Counted from the first letter of the stretch, positions 16,134-25,226 are shown. The stretch is 64,000 bases of DNA from Micromonospora sp. R77 (GCF_022747945.1 NZ_JALDST010000001.1:4092001-4156000), one strand, 5' to 3'. The notes: generated from the letters alone by a model not told the origin. Program-made: numbers and translations.

Positions 16134-16896
16134 TCAGTCGTCGGTCAGCTTCTCGCCCCGGCGGCGCAGCATGCCCAGCCCGGGGATGCCGGCGACGGCC
16201 AGCTTGAGGTCGCGGGTGACGTCGAGCAGGTCGTGCAGGTCCGGGCCGACCCGGTCGAGGGTGGCCAGGATCGGCAGGATGTCCGAGGTCAGGTGCTCCT
16301 TGAGCTTGGGCAGCTCGTCGACGAGCCGGATGGCTGCGGTCACCTCCTCCGGGCTGAGCTGCTCGATGAAGCGGGCCGCCATCGGCGCGGCCCGGCGCAA
16401 CGCCGGCTCGTACGCGGCCAGCAGTTCGGCGGCGGTGCCGGCCCGCCCGGGCGGCGGCGTCCACGGTGCCGGCGGCCCGGCCGGCCACCGCGCCCGCCTC
16501 GCCGACCAGTGCCCCGGCCGCCCCGGCCACCTGTTCCGCCTCGCCGACCACCACGGCGGCAGCGGCCGAGACCCGTTCGGCCTCGCCGACCACCACGGCC
16601 GCTGCCGTGGCCACCTCGGTGGCGGTCCCGATGGCAGTGGTCGCGGCGGCGCTGATCACGGCGACCTCGCGGACCGCCGCGTCGGCGTCGTCGAGCACCC
16701 GGTCGGTGCGGTCGAGGGTGCCCTCAATCCGGTCCACCACCCCGTTGATCCGGTGCAGCAGCGCCTCCACCCCGTCGAGCACCGCGAACGCACGGGCCGG
16801 TACGGCGGCGAACGACGCGGCCGAGCCGAACGCCTGGTCCAGGGCGGAGCGGGTGAGGCCGACGACGGCGCCGGGCCGGGGGAGGGGAATCGCCAT
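16134..16896 (-). CDS. Helical conserved hypothetical protein (one indel)
   Basis: It begins MAIPLPRPGAVVGLTRSALD at 16896 and ends PGLGMLRRRGEKLTDD. The middle is a long amphipathic helix with repeats such as AAAVVVGEAERVS. The C-terminal part, SPEEVTAAIRLVDELPKLKEHL..DILPILATLDRVGPDLHDLLDVTRDL, belongs to a widespread actinobacterial family of unknown function. The frame breaks near 16440; one base change joins GTVDAAARAG to TAAELLAAYEPALRRAAP. A coiled-coil, membrane-associated or scaffold role is possible, but there is no direct evidence. Confidence 0.72.
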
Positions 16897-16985
16897 GCCC
16901 CCAGTGTGCGTCGCGCCGGCCAGCCGCGCCCGGCGGCGGAGGGCGGTCCCCGTCACGTCCCCCGCCCGTCCACCGCCGGGAGCCC

Positions 16986-17920
16986 TCAGCGCACGCCCTC
17001 GAAGGTGACCTGCGGGTCGTTCTGGGCGGGCGGACCCCACACCGCGTCGTCGTACGTGGTGTCGCCGGCCAGGTGACGCAGGAACCACTCGGTGAGCAGC
17101 CGCCGGCTCAGCGTGAGCTGGGTGGCCCGGCTGATCGAGCCGCTGTCGCAGAAGAGCGACCCGCTGTCCATGAAGCCGCAGTGGAAGCCGCCGGTGATGA
17201 TCCGCAGCTGCTTGGCCGGTGGCTTCGCCGTGTAGATGGGTCGCTGGTGGTCGGCCACCCCGGCGATGGTGTCCCGGTCGCCGCCGATCAGCCGGACCGG
17301 GATGGTGAGCGTCGCGGCGGCCGTCTTCGCGGACGGGTTGGTCTCGGCGGCGGCCAGGTTCGCCACCGTGACGACCTTCGGGTTGCGGGCGGCGGCGAGG
17401 ATGCTGGCGCCGCCGCCCATCGAGTGCCCGGACAGGCCCAGCCGGTCGACGCTGACGTGCCCGGCGAACCGCGATCCGCTCGTGGTGTCCTGGGCGACGG
17501 CCCAGGTCAGGGCGGCGTTGAGGTCGTCGGCGAAGGCGCTGTGGTCGGGCGAGAAGCCGCCCTGGCTGGTCGGGGCGACGACGATGAAGCCCCAGGTGGC
17601 CAGGTGCGAAATGGTCGAGTAGTACTTCGACACACCCTGCAGGAAGCCGTGGCCGAAGGCGATGACCGGGAACCGGCCGGTCGCCACCGGTTGGCCGCTG
17701 CCGGCGGTGGTGGCCGGGTAGTAGATCCGGGCCGAGAAGGAACGGCCGGCGGCGCTGACGGTGGTGTCGACGTAACCGGCGGCGTGGGCACCGGGGGCGG
17801 ACGGGTCGGCGGCGACGGCGGTGGCCGGCCGCCGGCGGCACCGGCCGGGGCGGCACCGGCGGGGGCCGGCAGCACCAGGCTGAGCGCCACCGCTGCCGTG
17901 AGGGCCAACTTCCTCATCAT
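16986..17920 (-). CDS. Secreted alpha/beta hydrolase (one indel near the signal peptide)
   Basis: A serine hydrolase of the dienelactone hydrolase/chlorophyllase/polyester hydrolase group. The nucleophile elbow is GHSMGGG, the acid is in GGDRD and the histidine is in GGFHCGF. A Cys pair (GFHCGF, LFCDSG) could form a disulfide. The start MMRKLALTAAVALSLVLP lies in a different frame from the body and is joined by an indel near 17827. GGAGAC stands just before this ATG, and the peptide is a typical Sec signal, so I place the start at 17920. Likely substrate: an ester or lipid outside the cell. Confidence 0.82.
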
Positions 17921-17954
17921 GACGGTCTCCCCAGATCGACGGAGGTCTGTCCAA

Positions 17955-18380
17955 TCAGGAGAGCAGAGCGGGCAGGTCCTGCCCACGTCCCGGTTCCGCC
18001 ATAACCGGGGTTGCGACCGGCCGCGGGCCACCCGGACCGCCCACCAGATCAGCGGGGCCTGCAACGGCAGCCGGCCGTAGGCGACGGCTCGCTCCGCGGC
18101 GCTCCGCCGCCGCCAGTCGTGGGCCATCTGCACGTTGGCCGGCAGGACGGCGGCGAAGAGGGCGGCCGCGGCCAGGCCGCCGGTCCGGCGGGTCGTCGTG
18201 CGCCACCGCCGCCGCCACCGCCAGCTCCGCGACCCCGCTGGCGTACGTCCAGAAGCGGGCCGGACCGGCAAGCGCGCGCGGCACGATCGGGTCGTAGAAG
18301 CCGGGCCGCGCGAAGTGCGTGACCCCGGCGACGGCGAGCAGCCCGGCCAGTGCGGCGGCCTCGCCGCGACGAGTGGTCAT
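17955..18380 (-). CDS. DoxX-like small membrane protein (two compensating indels)
   Basis: The N-terminal MTTRRGEAAALAGLLAVAGVTHFARPGFYDPIVP is typical of DoxX-like four-helix proteins. Downstream, the expected LAAAALFAAVLPANVQMAHDW and LPLQAPLIWWAVRVAR segments are in another frame between about 18200 and 18025; the original frame then supplies the stop at 17955. The ATG overlaps the stop of the gene upstream (TGATG), so translation is coupled. Function unknown. Confidence 0.65.
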   Translation of the reverse strand: MTTRRGEAAALAGLLAVAGVTHFARPGFYDPIVPRALAGPARFWTYASGVAELAVAAAVAHDDPPDRRPGRGRPLRRRPAGQRADGPRLAAAERRGASRRLRPAAVAGPADLVGGPGGPRPVATPVMAEPGRGQDLPALLS

Positions 18381-18862
18381 CAATGGTCCCCCTGCTGTTC
18401 GACGGCGCGCTGCACGGCCCGGTAGATCTGCCCGAACCGTAACGCGTCGGGGGTGCGCAGCAGCATCACCTCCTGCCCGCGGTGCTGCACCCACAGCTCG
18501 TGCACCCGGTTGCCGCGCTCGTAGGAGCGGTCCAGCCAGCTCAGCGGAACCTCCAGGAACGGGGTGAGGGCCAGGCCGGCCACGACGAAGGCGGCCAGGA
18601 TGATCAGCGCCAGCTTCCAGTTGCCCCGGTCCTGCGCGGCCCAGGCCAGCGACACGACGCAGATCAGCGCGACCAGCGGCGGCAGGGAGAGCAGCAGGAC
18701 CAGCACGCCGCGTCCCAGGACCCGCCCCCGGACCGCCAGGGTGGTCGCCCCCCGGGCATGCCAGACGTACGCCACGTCGGCGAGCGCGATGACGTGCCCA
18801 CCTGCCCGGATGGACTCGGAGGTGACCTGTACCGCGTCGTCCCGGTAATAGAGGGTCATCAT
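18380..18862 (-). CDS. DUF6232-like membrane protein, copy 1
   Basis: About 160 residues: a beta-rich N-terminus (MTLYYRDDAVQVTSESIRAGG...YVWHARG), two transmembrane helices (about 48-70 and 82-104), and a C-terminal domain ending LRFGQIYRAVQRA. It is clearly paralogous to the gene upstream (18934-19464), sharing VQVTS, VWH.RG, DRSYERG and the C-terminal motif. The layout resembles DUF6232 proteins. ATGs at 18862 and 18859 are both possible and no ribosome site is seen. Function unknown. Confidence 0.72.
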   Translation of the reverse strand: MMTLYYRDDAVQVTSESIRAGGHVIALADVAYVWHARGATTLAVRGRVLGRGVLVLLLSLPPLVALICVVSLAWAAQDRGNWKLALIILAAFVVAGLALTPFLEVPLSWLDRSYERGNRVHELWVQHRGQEVMLLRTPDALRFGQIYRAVQRAVEQQGDH

Positions 18863-18933
18863 TAACCCTAACCACCCGCCGGCAACCGCCGACCACCTCG
18901 GCGCGCGGCGCCGGCGTCGGACGGGGAGGACGG

Positions 18934-19464
18934 CTACCGCCTGCCGGGCGGCCTCGGGTCGCTGCCGGACGGGCCGACGCCCCGCGCTGCCCGGCCGGTC
19001 GGGGCCGGTGCGGGGACGGACTCCATGGCCCGCTGCACCGCCCGGTAGATCTGACCGAAGCGCAGCGCGTCGCCGGTGGCGAGCAGTCGTACCGGCTGGC
19101 CGCGCCAGCGGGCCCACATCTCCAACTGCCGGCTGCCCCGGGCGTACGAGCGGTCGAGGTGCTCGAAGAGGAAATCGGCGAGCGGACCGACCCCGAGCCC
19201 GATCAGCACCGACGCCCCGACGATGGCGACCGTGACGGTCGGGGAGCGGTGCAGCAGGACCGCCAGCCCGACCCCGAGCAGCGCGGCGACCAGGGGGCCG
19301 GCGAGCGCGGCGGCGAGCGCCCCCCGACCGGCGAGCACCCGCCAGGAGCGGCTGCCCCGTCGGTGCCACACCATGCCGATCTCGGCGAGCGGAAAGGCCC
19401 GCCCGTCGACCCGTACGGCGGTGGAGGTGACCTGCACCGACCTGTCGTCGTAATACGTGATCAT
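18934..19464 (-). CDS. DUF6232-like membrane protein, copy 2
   Basis: Paralogue of the downstream gene: MITYYDDRSVQVTSTAVRVDG, two hydrophobic helices (about 47-70 and 75-98), DRSYARGSRQLEMWARWRG and ALRFGQIYRAVQRAME. It has an extra Pro/Gly-rich tail of 25 residues. GGGAGT precedes the ATG. It is divergent from the enoyl-CoA hydratase gene across a 98-bp gap. The two copies look like a local duplication and may act together. Function unknown. Confidence 0.75.
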   Translation of the reverse strand: MITYYDDRSVQVTSTAVRVDGRAFPLAEIGMVWHRRGSRSWRVLAGRGALAAALAGPLVAALLGVGLAVLLHRSPTVTVAIVGASVLIGLGVGPLADFLFEHLDRSYARGSRQLEMWARWRGQPVRLLATGDALRFGQIYRAVQRAMESVPAPAPTGRAARGVGPSGSDPRPPGRR

Positions 19465-19509
19465 CGGATGACTCCCGGTGGCGGGGCGGACACCAGCCTA
19501 CTTACCCCA

Positions 19510-19523
19510 ACGACCCGGGTCGT
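19510..19523. promoter_or_regulatory. 14-bp palindrome in a divergent promoter region
   Basis: ACGACCCGGGTCGT is a perfect palindrome between the divergent membrane-protein and enoyl-CoA hydratase genes. It is a candidate operator with no known cognate regulator. Confidence 0.3.
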
Positions 19524-19562
19524 AAGGTTGGCACGCGACTTCGACGAGGAAGTGAGGGCAGC

Positions 19563-20336
19563 GTGGGCGAGTTCGTTCGGCTGGAGACCAAGGACGGCAT
19601 CGGCACCATCCGGCTGGAGCGGCCGCCGATGAACGCGCTCAACACCCAGGTGCAGGAGGAGTTGCGCGCCGCCGCGACCGCCGCCACCGCCGACCCCCAG
19701 GTCCGCGCGGTCATCGTGTACGGCGGGGAGAAGGTCTTCGCCGCCGGCGCGGACATCAAGGAGATGGCCGACATGTCCTACGTGGACATGGCGGAGCGGG
19801 CCGCCGACCTCTCCAGCGCGCTCGGCGCGATCGCCCGGATCCCCAAGCCGGTGGTCGCCGCGATCACCGGGTACGCCCTCGGCGGCGGCTGCGAGCTGGC
19901 GCTGGCCTGCGACTGGCGGATCGTGGCCGAGGACGCCAAGCTGGGCCAGCCGGAGATCAAGCTCGGCATCATCCCCGGCGCCGGCGGCACCCAGCGGCTG
20001 GCCCGCCTGGTCGGCCCGGCCCGCGCCAAGGACCTGATCATGACGGGCCGGATGGTCGACGCGCAGGAGGCGCTGCGGATCGGCCTGGCGGACCAGGTGG
20101 TCCCGGCCGCCGAGGTCTACGAGGCCGCCGTCGCGTACGTGAAGCCGTTCCTGACCGGTCCGGTGCAGGCGCTGCGGGCGGCGAAGCTGGCCGTGGACGG
20201 CGGCCTGGACATGGACCTGAACTCCGGTCTCGCCTGGGAGAGCCAGCTCTTCGCGGCGCTCTTCGCCACCGACGACCGCCGGGAGGGCATGGCCGCGTTC
20301 GTGGCGAAGCGCAAGCCCGACTTCACCGGCCGCTGA
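19563..20336 (+). CDS. Enoyl-CoA hydratase/isomerase family protein
   Basis: A 257-residue crotonase. Both catalytic glutamates of true hydratases are present: Glu111 in GGGCELALACDW and Glu131 in GQPEIKLGIIPGAGGTQRL. The oxyanion-hole loop is FAAGADIKEM. It should add water to trans-2-enoyl-CoA in fatty-acid beta-oxidation or a related acyl-CoA pathway. GTG start at 19563 after GAGG. It stands alone, followed by a terminator. Confidence 0.92.
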   Translation: MGEFVRLETKDGIGTIRLERPPMNALNTQVQEELRAAATAATADPQVRAVIVYGGEKVFAAGADIKEMADMSYVDMAERAADLSSALGAIARIPKPVVAAITGYALGGGCELALACDWRIVAEDAKLGQPEIKLGIIPGAGGTQRLARLVGPARAKDLIMTGRMVDAQEALRIGLADQVVPAAEVYEAAVAYVKPFLTGPVQALRAAKLAVDGGLDMDLNSGLAWESQLFAALFATDDRREGMAAFVAKRKPDFTGR

Positions 20337-20354
20337 GCCGGCTGCTGAGCCGTC

Positions 20355-20386
20355 CGGGTCGGCGGCGCGCACCCGCCGCCGACCCG
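20355..20386. terminator. Terminator hairpin
   Basis: Perfect 13-bp stem (20355-20367 with 20374-20386) after the enoyl-CoA hydratase gene. Confidence 0.7.
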
Positions 20387-20455
20387 AGAACGGTTCACAT
20401 CCCCGCTACCGGCCAGTAGCGTGGGACACCGGTCAGCTGACGAAGGGGAGCGGCG

Positions 20456-22078
20456 ATGACGGAACGGGTCGAGGGCCACGGCGGGGAACTGGCGCTGGCG
20501 GCGCTGCGCGCGCACGGCGTACGGGAGATGTTCACCCTCTCCGGCGGGCACGTCTTCCCGCTCTACGACGCCGCACACAAGACCGGCTTCCCGATCTACG
20601 ACGTGCGGCACGAGCAGTCGGCGGTCTTCGCCGCCGAGGCGGTCGCCAAGCTCCAGCGCCGCCCCGGCCTGGCCGTGCTCACCGCCGGACCCGGCGTCAC
20701 CAACGGCGTCTCCGGGCTGACCAGCGCCTTCTTCAACGCCTCGCCGGTGCTGGTGCTCGGCGGTCGCGCCCCGCAGTTCCGCTGGGGCTCCGGCAGCCTC
20801 CAGGAGATGGACCACCTGCCGCTGGTCGCCCCGGTCACCAAGCACGCCGAGACGGTCTTCAGCGCCGACGACATCCCGCGCGCCGTGACCGCCGCCCTCA
20901 CCGCCGCGCTCACCCCGCACCGCGGCCCGGCCTTCCTCGACTTCCCGCTGGAGGCGGTCTTCTCCGTCGGGGACGCGGAGCTGCCGGCGGTGTCGCCGAT
21001 CGCGCCGATCGAGGCCGACCCGGACGAGGTCGCCCGGGCCGCCGGCCTGATCGCGGGCGCGAGCCGGCCGGTGATCATCGCCGGCTCCGACGTGTACGCC
21101 GCCGACGCGGTCGACGCCCTGCGGGCCGCCGCCGAGGCGTTGCAGGTGCCGGTCTTCACCAACGGCATGGGCCGCGGCGCGCTGCCGCCCAGTCACCCGC
21201 TCGCCTTCGCCAAGGCCCGCCGGGTCGCGCTCTCCGGCGCCGACGTGGTCGTGGTCGTGGGCACCCCGCTGGACTTCCGGCTCGGCTTCGGCGACTTCGG
21301 CGACGCGCAGGTGGTGCACGTCGTGGACGCGCCCGGCCAGCGCGCCGGGCACGTGCAGCCGGCCGCCGCGCCCGCCGGCGACCTGCGGCTCATCCTCACC
21401 GCGTTCGCCGAGCACCCCGGCGACCGGGCCGACCACGCCGACTGGATCGCCCAGCTGCGGGTCGCCGAGGACGCCGCCAAGGCCCGCGACGCCGAGGCGA
21501 TGGCCGCCGAGACCGACCCGATCCGGCCGGCCCGGGTCTACGGCGAGCTGCGCAAGGTCCTCGCCCCCGACGCCATCACCATCGGCGACGGCGGCGACTT
21601 CGTCTCGTACGCCGGGAAGTACCTGGAGCCGGCGCAGCCCGGCACCTGGCTCGACCCCGGCCCGTACGGCTGCCTCGGCACCGGGACGGGTTACGCCATG
21701 GGGGCCCGGGTCAGCCACCCGGACCGGCAGATCTGCGTGCTGATGGGCGACGGCGCCGCCGGCTTCAGCCTGATGGACGTCGAGTCCCTGGCCCGGCAGC
21801 GGCTCCCCGTCGTCATCGTGGTCGGCAACAACGGCATCTGGGGGCTGGAGAAGCACCCGATGCGCGCCATGTACGGCTACGACGTGGCCGCCGACCTCCA
21901 GCCCGGCCTGCGCTACGACAAGGTCGTCGAGGCGCTCGGCGGGGCGGGGGAGACGGTGGAGAAGGCCGCCGACCTCGGCCCGGCCCTGACCCGTGCCTTC
22001 GACGCCGGCGTACCTTACCTGGTCAACGTGCTGACCGATCCGGCCGACGCGTACCCCCGGTCGTCCAACCTGGCCTGA
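20456..22078 (+). CDS. ThDP-dependent acetolactate synthase homologue (IlvG type)
   Basis: 540 residues with the three-domain ThDP enzyme fold. The activating glutamate is Glu53 (RHEQSAVFAAEA). The ThDP-magnesium motif runs from GDGAAGFSLMDVE to VGNNGIWGLEKHP. From memory it is collinear with the mycobacterial IlvG homologue, including LSGGH, TAGPGVTNG, GSLQEMDH and the C-terminus YPRSSNLA. No small regulatory subunit is adjacent, and whether this group really makes acetolactate is not settled; an oxalyl-CoA decarboxylase-like role is an alternative. AAGGGGAG precedes the ATG. Confidence 0.85.
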   Translation: MTERVEGHGGELALAALRAHGVREMFTLSGGHVFPLYDAAHKTGFPIYDVRHEQSAVFAAEAVAKLQRRPGLAVLTAGPGVTNGVSGLTSAFFNASPVLVLGGRAPQFRWGSGSLQEMDHLPLVAPVTKHAETVFSADDIPRAVTAALTAALTPHRGPAFLDFPLEAVFSVGDAELPAVSPIAPIEADPDEVARAAGLIAGASRPVIIAGSDVYAADAVDALRAAAEALQVPVFTNGMGRGALPPSHPLAFAKARRVALSGADVVVVVGTPLDFRLGFGDFGDAQVVHVVDAPGQRAGHVQPAAAPAGDLRLILTAFAEHPGDRADHADWIAQLRVAEDAAKARDAEAMAAETDPIRPARVYGELRKVLAPDAITIGDGGDFVSYAGKYLEPAQPGTWLDPGPYGCLGTGTGYAMGARVSHPDRQICVLMGDGAAGFSLMDVESLARQRLPVVIVVGNNGIWGLEKHPMRAMYGYDVAADLQPGLRYDKVVEALGGAGETVEKAADLGPALTRAFDAGVPYLVNVLTDPADAYPRSSNLA

Positions 22079-22090
22079 GCACGACCCTCC

Positions 22091-22135
22091 GACCGCCGTC
22101 GCCGGGTGACCGGCGGCGGCGGTCGCGTCTTTCTG
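22091..22135 (+). terminator. Intrinsic terminator with T-rich tail
   Basis: A 15-bp stem (22091-22105 with 22110-22124, one wobble pair) with a GTGA loop, followed by CGCGTCTTTCTGTT. Confidence 0.75.
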
Positions 22136-22230
22136 TTCCCCGCTAAATCGGCGGAATCTCGGCGGGCGTCACCGTAACGTCAGACCCCTCGCGCATCGTT
22201 GGGCCACCAGCGACACAGACGGGAGTTCCG

Positions 22231-23205
22231 ATGACCTACGCGATCCGCGCCGAGGGACTGGTACGCCGCTTCGGCGCCACCACCGCCCTCGCCGGAGTCG
22301 ACCTGGCCGTCCCCGCGGGGACGGTGTTCGGTCTGCTCGGCCCGAACGGGGCGGGCAAGACCACCGCGGTACGGGTGCTCGCCACCCTGCTCGCCGCCGA
22401 CGAGGGGCACGCCACCGTCGGCGGGTACGACGTCCGCCGCGACGCCCACCGGGTGCGCCAGCTGATCGGCCTGACCGGCCAGTACGCCTCGGTCGACGAG
22501 TCGCTCACCGGCACCGAGAACCTGCTGCTGATCGGCCGGCTGCTCGGCCTGGGCCGACGCGACGCCCGGGCCCGGGCCGGGCAGCTGCTCGCCGACTTCC
22601 AGCTCACCGACGCCGCCGACCGGGCGGCGAAGACCTATTCGGGTGGCATGCGCCGCCGCCTCGACCTCGCCGCCAGCCTGGTCGGCCGGCCGCAGGTGCT
22701 CTTCCTCGACGAGCCGACCACCGGGCTGGACCCGCGCAGCCGCAACGAGCTGTGGGACATCGTCCGGGGCCTGGTCACCGACGGGGTGACCGTGCTGCTG
22801 ACCACGCAATATCTGGAAGAGGCCGACCAGCTCGCCGGTGAGATCGCGGTCGTCGACCACGGCCGGGTGATCGCCCAGGGCACCCCGGAGGAGCTGAAGG
22901 CGCGCACCGGCGGCCAGGTCCTCGCCGTCCGCCCGACCGACCCGGCCGACCTGTCGACCGTCGTGGCGATCGCCACCGAGATCACCGGCACCGCTCCCGA
23001 GGTCGTCCAGACCACCGTCTCCGTGCCGGTCACCGACCCGGGCACCATGCCCGCCGTGGTCCGCCGGTTGGACGCCGCCGAGGTCACCGTCGCCGAGCTG
23101 GCGCTGCGCGGCTCCAGCCTGGACGAGGTCTTCCTCTCGCTGACCGGTCACCGGGCCGAGCAGGACAGCCCCGCCGACGCCGACCTGGAGAGGATCCCGG
23201 CATGA
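22231..23205 (+). CDS. DrrA-type ABC exporter ATP-binding protein
   Basis: Daunorubicin-resistance type ATPase: Walker A GPNGAGKTTAVRV, signature YSGGMRRRLDLA, Walker B VLFLDEPTTGLDPRSR and the family-typical TTQYLEEADQLA. The C-terminal domain ends in the DrrA hallmark LRGSSLDEVFLSLTGH. It overlaps its permease gene by four bases (ATGA). The unit probably exports a hydrophobic drug or lipid; the substrate cannot be read from sequence. Confidence 0.92.
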   Translation: MTYAIRAEGLVRRFGATTALAGVDLAVPAGTVFGLLGPNGAGKTTAVRVLATLLAADEGHATVGGYDVRRDAHRVRQLIGLTGQYASVDESLTGTENLLLIGRLLGLGRRDARARAGQLLADFQLTDAADRAAKTYSGGMRRRLDLAASLVGRPQVLFLDEPTTGLDPRSRNELWDIVRGLVTDGVTVLLTTQYLEEADQLAGEIAVVDHGRVIAQGTPEELKARTGGQVLAVRPTDPADLSTVVAIATEITGTAPEVVQTTVSVPVTDPGTMPAVVRRLDAAEVTVAELALRGSSLDEVFLSLTGHRAEQDSPADADLERIPA

Positions 23206-24011
23206 CCGCCGCCACCGTCACCGCCCCGCTGGCCTCGGCCCGCCGGCCGGGTCTCGCCGCCGGCGTGCGGCACACCCTCACCCTGGCCTGGCGCAGCCTG
23301 GTGCAGATCAAGCACAACCCGATGGAACTGCTCGACCTGAGCATCCAGCCGGTGATGTTCGTGCTGCTCTTCACGTACGTCTTCGGTGGGGCGATCTCGG
23401 GCAGCCCCGGCGACTACCTGAAGTTCGCGCTGCCCGGGATCATCGTGCAGAACGCCTTCTTCGCCACCATGACCACCGGGTTCGGGCTGAACAACGACCT
23501 GACCAAGGGGGTCTTCGACCGGTTGCAGGCGCTGCCCATCGCCCGGTGGGCGCCGCTGGCCGGCCGGATCCTCGCCGACACGGTCAAGCAGGCATGGTCG
23601 GTGTCCCTGCTGATCGGCGTGGGCGCGATCCTCGGGTTCCGGCTCAGCAACGGGCTGGTCGGCCTGGTGGGCGCGTTCGCGCTGCTGCTGGCCTTCTCGC
23701 TGGCCTTCTCGTGGCTCTCGGTGCTGGTCGGGGTGCTGGTCAGCGAACCGGAGAAGGTGCAGATCTTCGGGTTCATGGTGATCTTCCCGCTCACCTTCAC
23801 CAGCAACGCCTTCGTCCCGACCGACACCATGCCGTCCTGGCTCCAGCGGTGGGTGGAGGTCAACCCGGTGACCATCCTGGCCGACGCGCTGCGCGGCATG
23901 CTGATCGGCGGTCCGGTGGCCGGGCCGACCGTCAGGTCGCTGCTCTGGGCCGCGGTCATCCTCGCCGTCTTCGCCCCGCTGGCGGTACGCGGCCTCCGAC
24001 GTCGGGTGTGA
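23202..24011 (+). CDS. DrrB-type ABC exporter permease
   Basis: A 269-residue ABC-2 permease with six helices, including FALPGIIVQNAFFATMTTGF and IFPLTFTSNAFVPTDTMPSWLQ (in parts), both characteristic of DrrB/ABC-2 proteins. Translation is coupled to the ATPase gene. Together they form one half-transporter pair. Confidence 0.92.
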   Translation: MTAATVTAPLASARRPGLAAGVRHTLTLAWRSLVQIKHNPMELLDLSIQPVMFVLLFTYVFGGAISGSPGDYLKFALPGIIVQNAFFATMTTGFGLNNDLTKGVFDRLQALPIARWAPLAGRILADTVKQAWSVSLLIGVGAILGFRLSNGLVGLVGAFALLLAFSLAFSWLSVLVGVLVSEPEKVQIFGFMVIFPLTFTSNAFVPTDTMPSWLQRWVEVNPVTILADALRGMLIGGPVAGPTVRSLLWAAVILAVFAPLAVRGLRRRV

Positions 24012-24017
24012 GCGGGT

Positions 24018-24437
24018 TCAGACCTCCGGCCGGTCCTGCTCGCCGTCCCGGCGGCGCAGCTCGTCCTCGCGGCGGCGCAGGTCCTCCTCCCAGCGGCTGA
24101 AGAGTTCCCGGTCCTGTTGCCGGGACCGCTCGGCGAGGGAGCTGAGGAATTCGGGGTCGTCGTCCGGGGCGACCTGGCGGCGGCGGTCGGGCTCGGCGAA
24201 ACCGTTCCCGACCGGCCGGGCGGTGCGGGGGCGGTCGCCGGCCGGCTCCCGGCCGGCGACGAACCAGGCGATCGACCCGACCAGCGGGAAGATCAGGATG
24301 ATCAGCACCCAGGCGATCCGGGGCAGCGCCCGGATCTGGCCCTCCTCGGCGGAGAGGCAGCTGATCAGGGCGCAGATGCCGAGCACGACCTCGGCCAGGA
24401 AGAGAAGCCCGTACAGGCGAACCATGCCGGCCATCAT
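24018..24437 (-). CDS. PLDc_N-domain membrane protein
   Basis: About 139 residues. Two transmembrane helices enclose the PLD nuclease N-terminal motif RIAWVLIILIFPLVGSIAWF. A charged C-terminal coil with DRELFSRWEEDLRRREDEL follows. ATGs at 24437, 24434 and 24425 are possible; MVRLYGLLFLAE at 24425 is an attractive shorter start. No phospholipase catalytic HKD motif is present, so it is probably a small membrane-anchored coiled-coil protein of unknown role. Confidence 0.78.
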   Translation of the reverse strand: MMAGMVRLYGLLFLAEVVLGICALISCLSAEEGQIRALPRIAWVLIILIFPLVGSIAWFVAGREPAGDRPRTARPVGNGFAEPDRRRQVAPDDDPEFLSSLAERSRQQDRELFSRWEEDLRRREDELRRRDGEQDRPEV

Positions 24438-24494
24438 GGACCACCGGGGCGGTCCGGCGCAGCCCGCGGCCGACCGGTCGAGGCATCCGGCCCG

Positions 24495-24565
24495 GCACCG
24501 GCCGGTCCGGTCAGCGCGCCCGGACCAGCACCGGCCGGTCCGGTCAGGGCGTGCGGACCAGCACC
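24495..24565. repeat. 33-bp tandem duplication covering the end of a DUF202 gene
   Basis: The 33-bp unit at 24495-24527 is repeated at 24528-24560 with a few substitutions, and a third copy begins at 24561. The second copy includes the stop codon and last codons of the gene at 24544-24843, so the first is a duplicated gene end lying outside the reading frame. Confidence 0.6.
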
Positions 24566-24843
24566 ACCAGCACCCCGAGCAGGGCCATCCCGGCGGCGGC
24601 CAGCGCGGTCAGCGGAAAGGACCAGCGCCGGATCCGGCGGGCCCCGGCGCCGGTGGCCCGGTGCCAGTCCGCCAGGAGCACGCCGAGCCAGATCAGCACG
24701 GCCGTCCCGGCCAGCAGCGCGCCGGTCGTGGAGCCGGTGGCGGCGAGCCGGACCAGCAGCGCGACGACGGCGGTGAACGACAGCAGGGTGCGCCGCCAGG
24801 CCAGCCGGGTCCGCTGGGGCTGGAGCCCCGGGTCGCCGGTCAC
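24544..24843 (-). CDS. DUF202 membrane protein (second of a pair)
   Basis: A 99-residue three-helix protein with the DUF202 opening QPQRTRLAWRRTLLSF. The GTG at 24843 overlaps the stop of the other DUF202 gene by GTGA, so the two are co-translated and probably form a hetero-oligomer. Function of the family unknown. Confidence 0.82.
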   Translation of the reverse strand: MTGDPGLQPQRTRLAWRRTLLSFTAVVALLVRLAATGSTTGALLAGTAVLIWLGVLLADWHRATGAGARRIRRWSFPLTALAAAGMALLGVLVVLVRTP

Positions 24844-25226
24844 CCGATCGCCCGGGCCAGCACGGCGACCACCAGCAGCAGCGCGCCGACCGCCACGGCG
24901 AGGGCCAGCACCGCGGGGAAGCGGGAGGCGGGCAGTTCCTCGCCGAGCCGGATGGCCCGTTCGGTACGCGCCCAGTGGTCCACGGCCCGTACCGCCACCG
25001 CGCCGCCGAGCAGCAGCAGCGCGACGGCGATCACCTCCCGCAGGTGGGCCAGCGGCAACGGCGGCAGGAACTGGGCGGCGGCCAGCCCGCCGGCGATGAA
25101 CGCCAGCCCGGTACGCAGCCAGGCCAGGAAGGTCCGCTCGTTGGCCAGGGAGAACCGGTAGTCCGGGGTGGTGCCCACGGAGCGCAGCTCGCGCGGGTCG
25201 AACCACCGCCTGATCGTCTCCCACAC
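24840..25226 (-). CDS. DUF202 (YidH-type) membrane protein (first of a pair)
   Basis: 128 residues with the family motif FSLANERTFLAWLRTGLAFIAGG and three transmembrane helices. It starts MWETIRRWFDPRELRS, translated from GTG. It is the first gene of a two-gene operon with the second DUF202 protein and is divergent from a GNAT gene 41 bases away. Function unknown. Confidence 0.85.
   Translation of the reverse strand: MWETIRRWFDPRELRSVGTTPDYRFSLANERTFLAWLRTGLAFIAGGLAAAQFLPPLPLAHLREVIAVALLLLGGAVAVRAVDHWARTERAIRLGEELPASRFPAVLALAVAVGALLLVVAVLARAIG

Noticed and set aside
15388..17856. Long minus-strand frame of about 820 codons
   Set aside because: Only its middle (the MAIPLPRPG segment) is real. 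The rest is antisense or out-of-frame shadow of the ribokinase, the hypothetical protein and the hydrolase.
24018..24437. Cardiolipin synthase
   Set aside because: Only the PLDc_N membrane motif is present; the catalytic HKD domains are absent.
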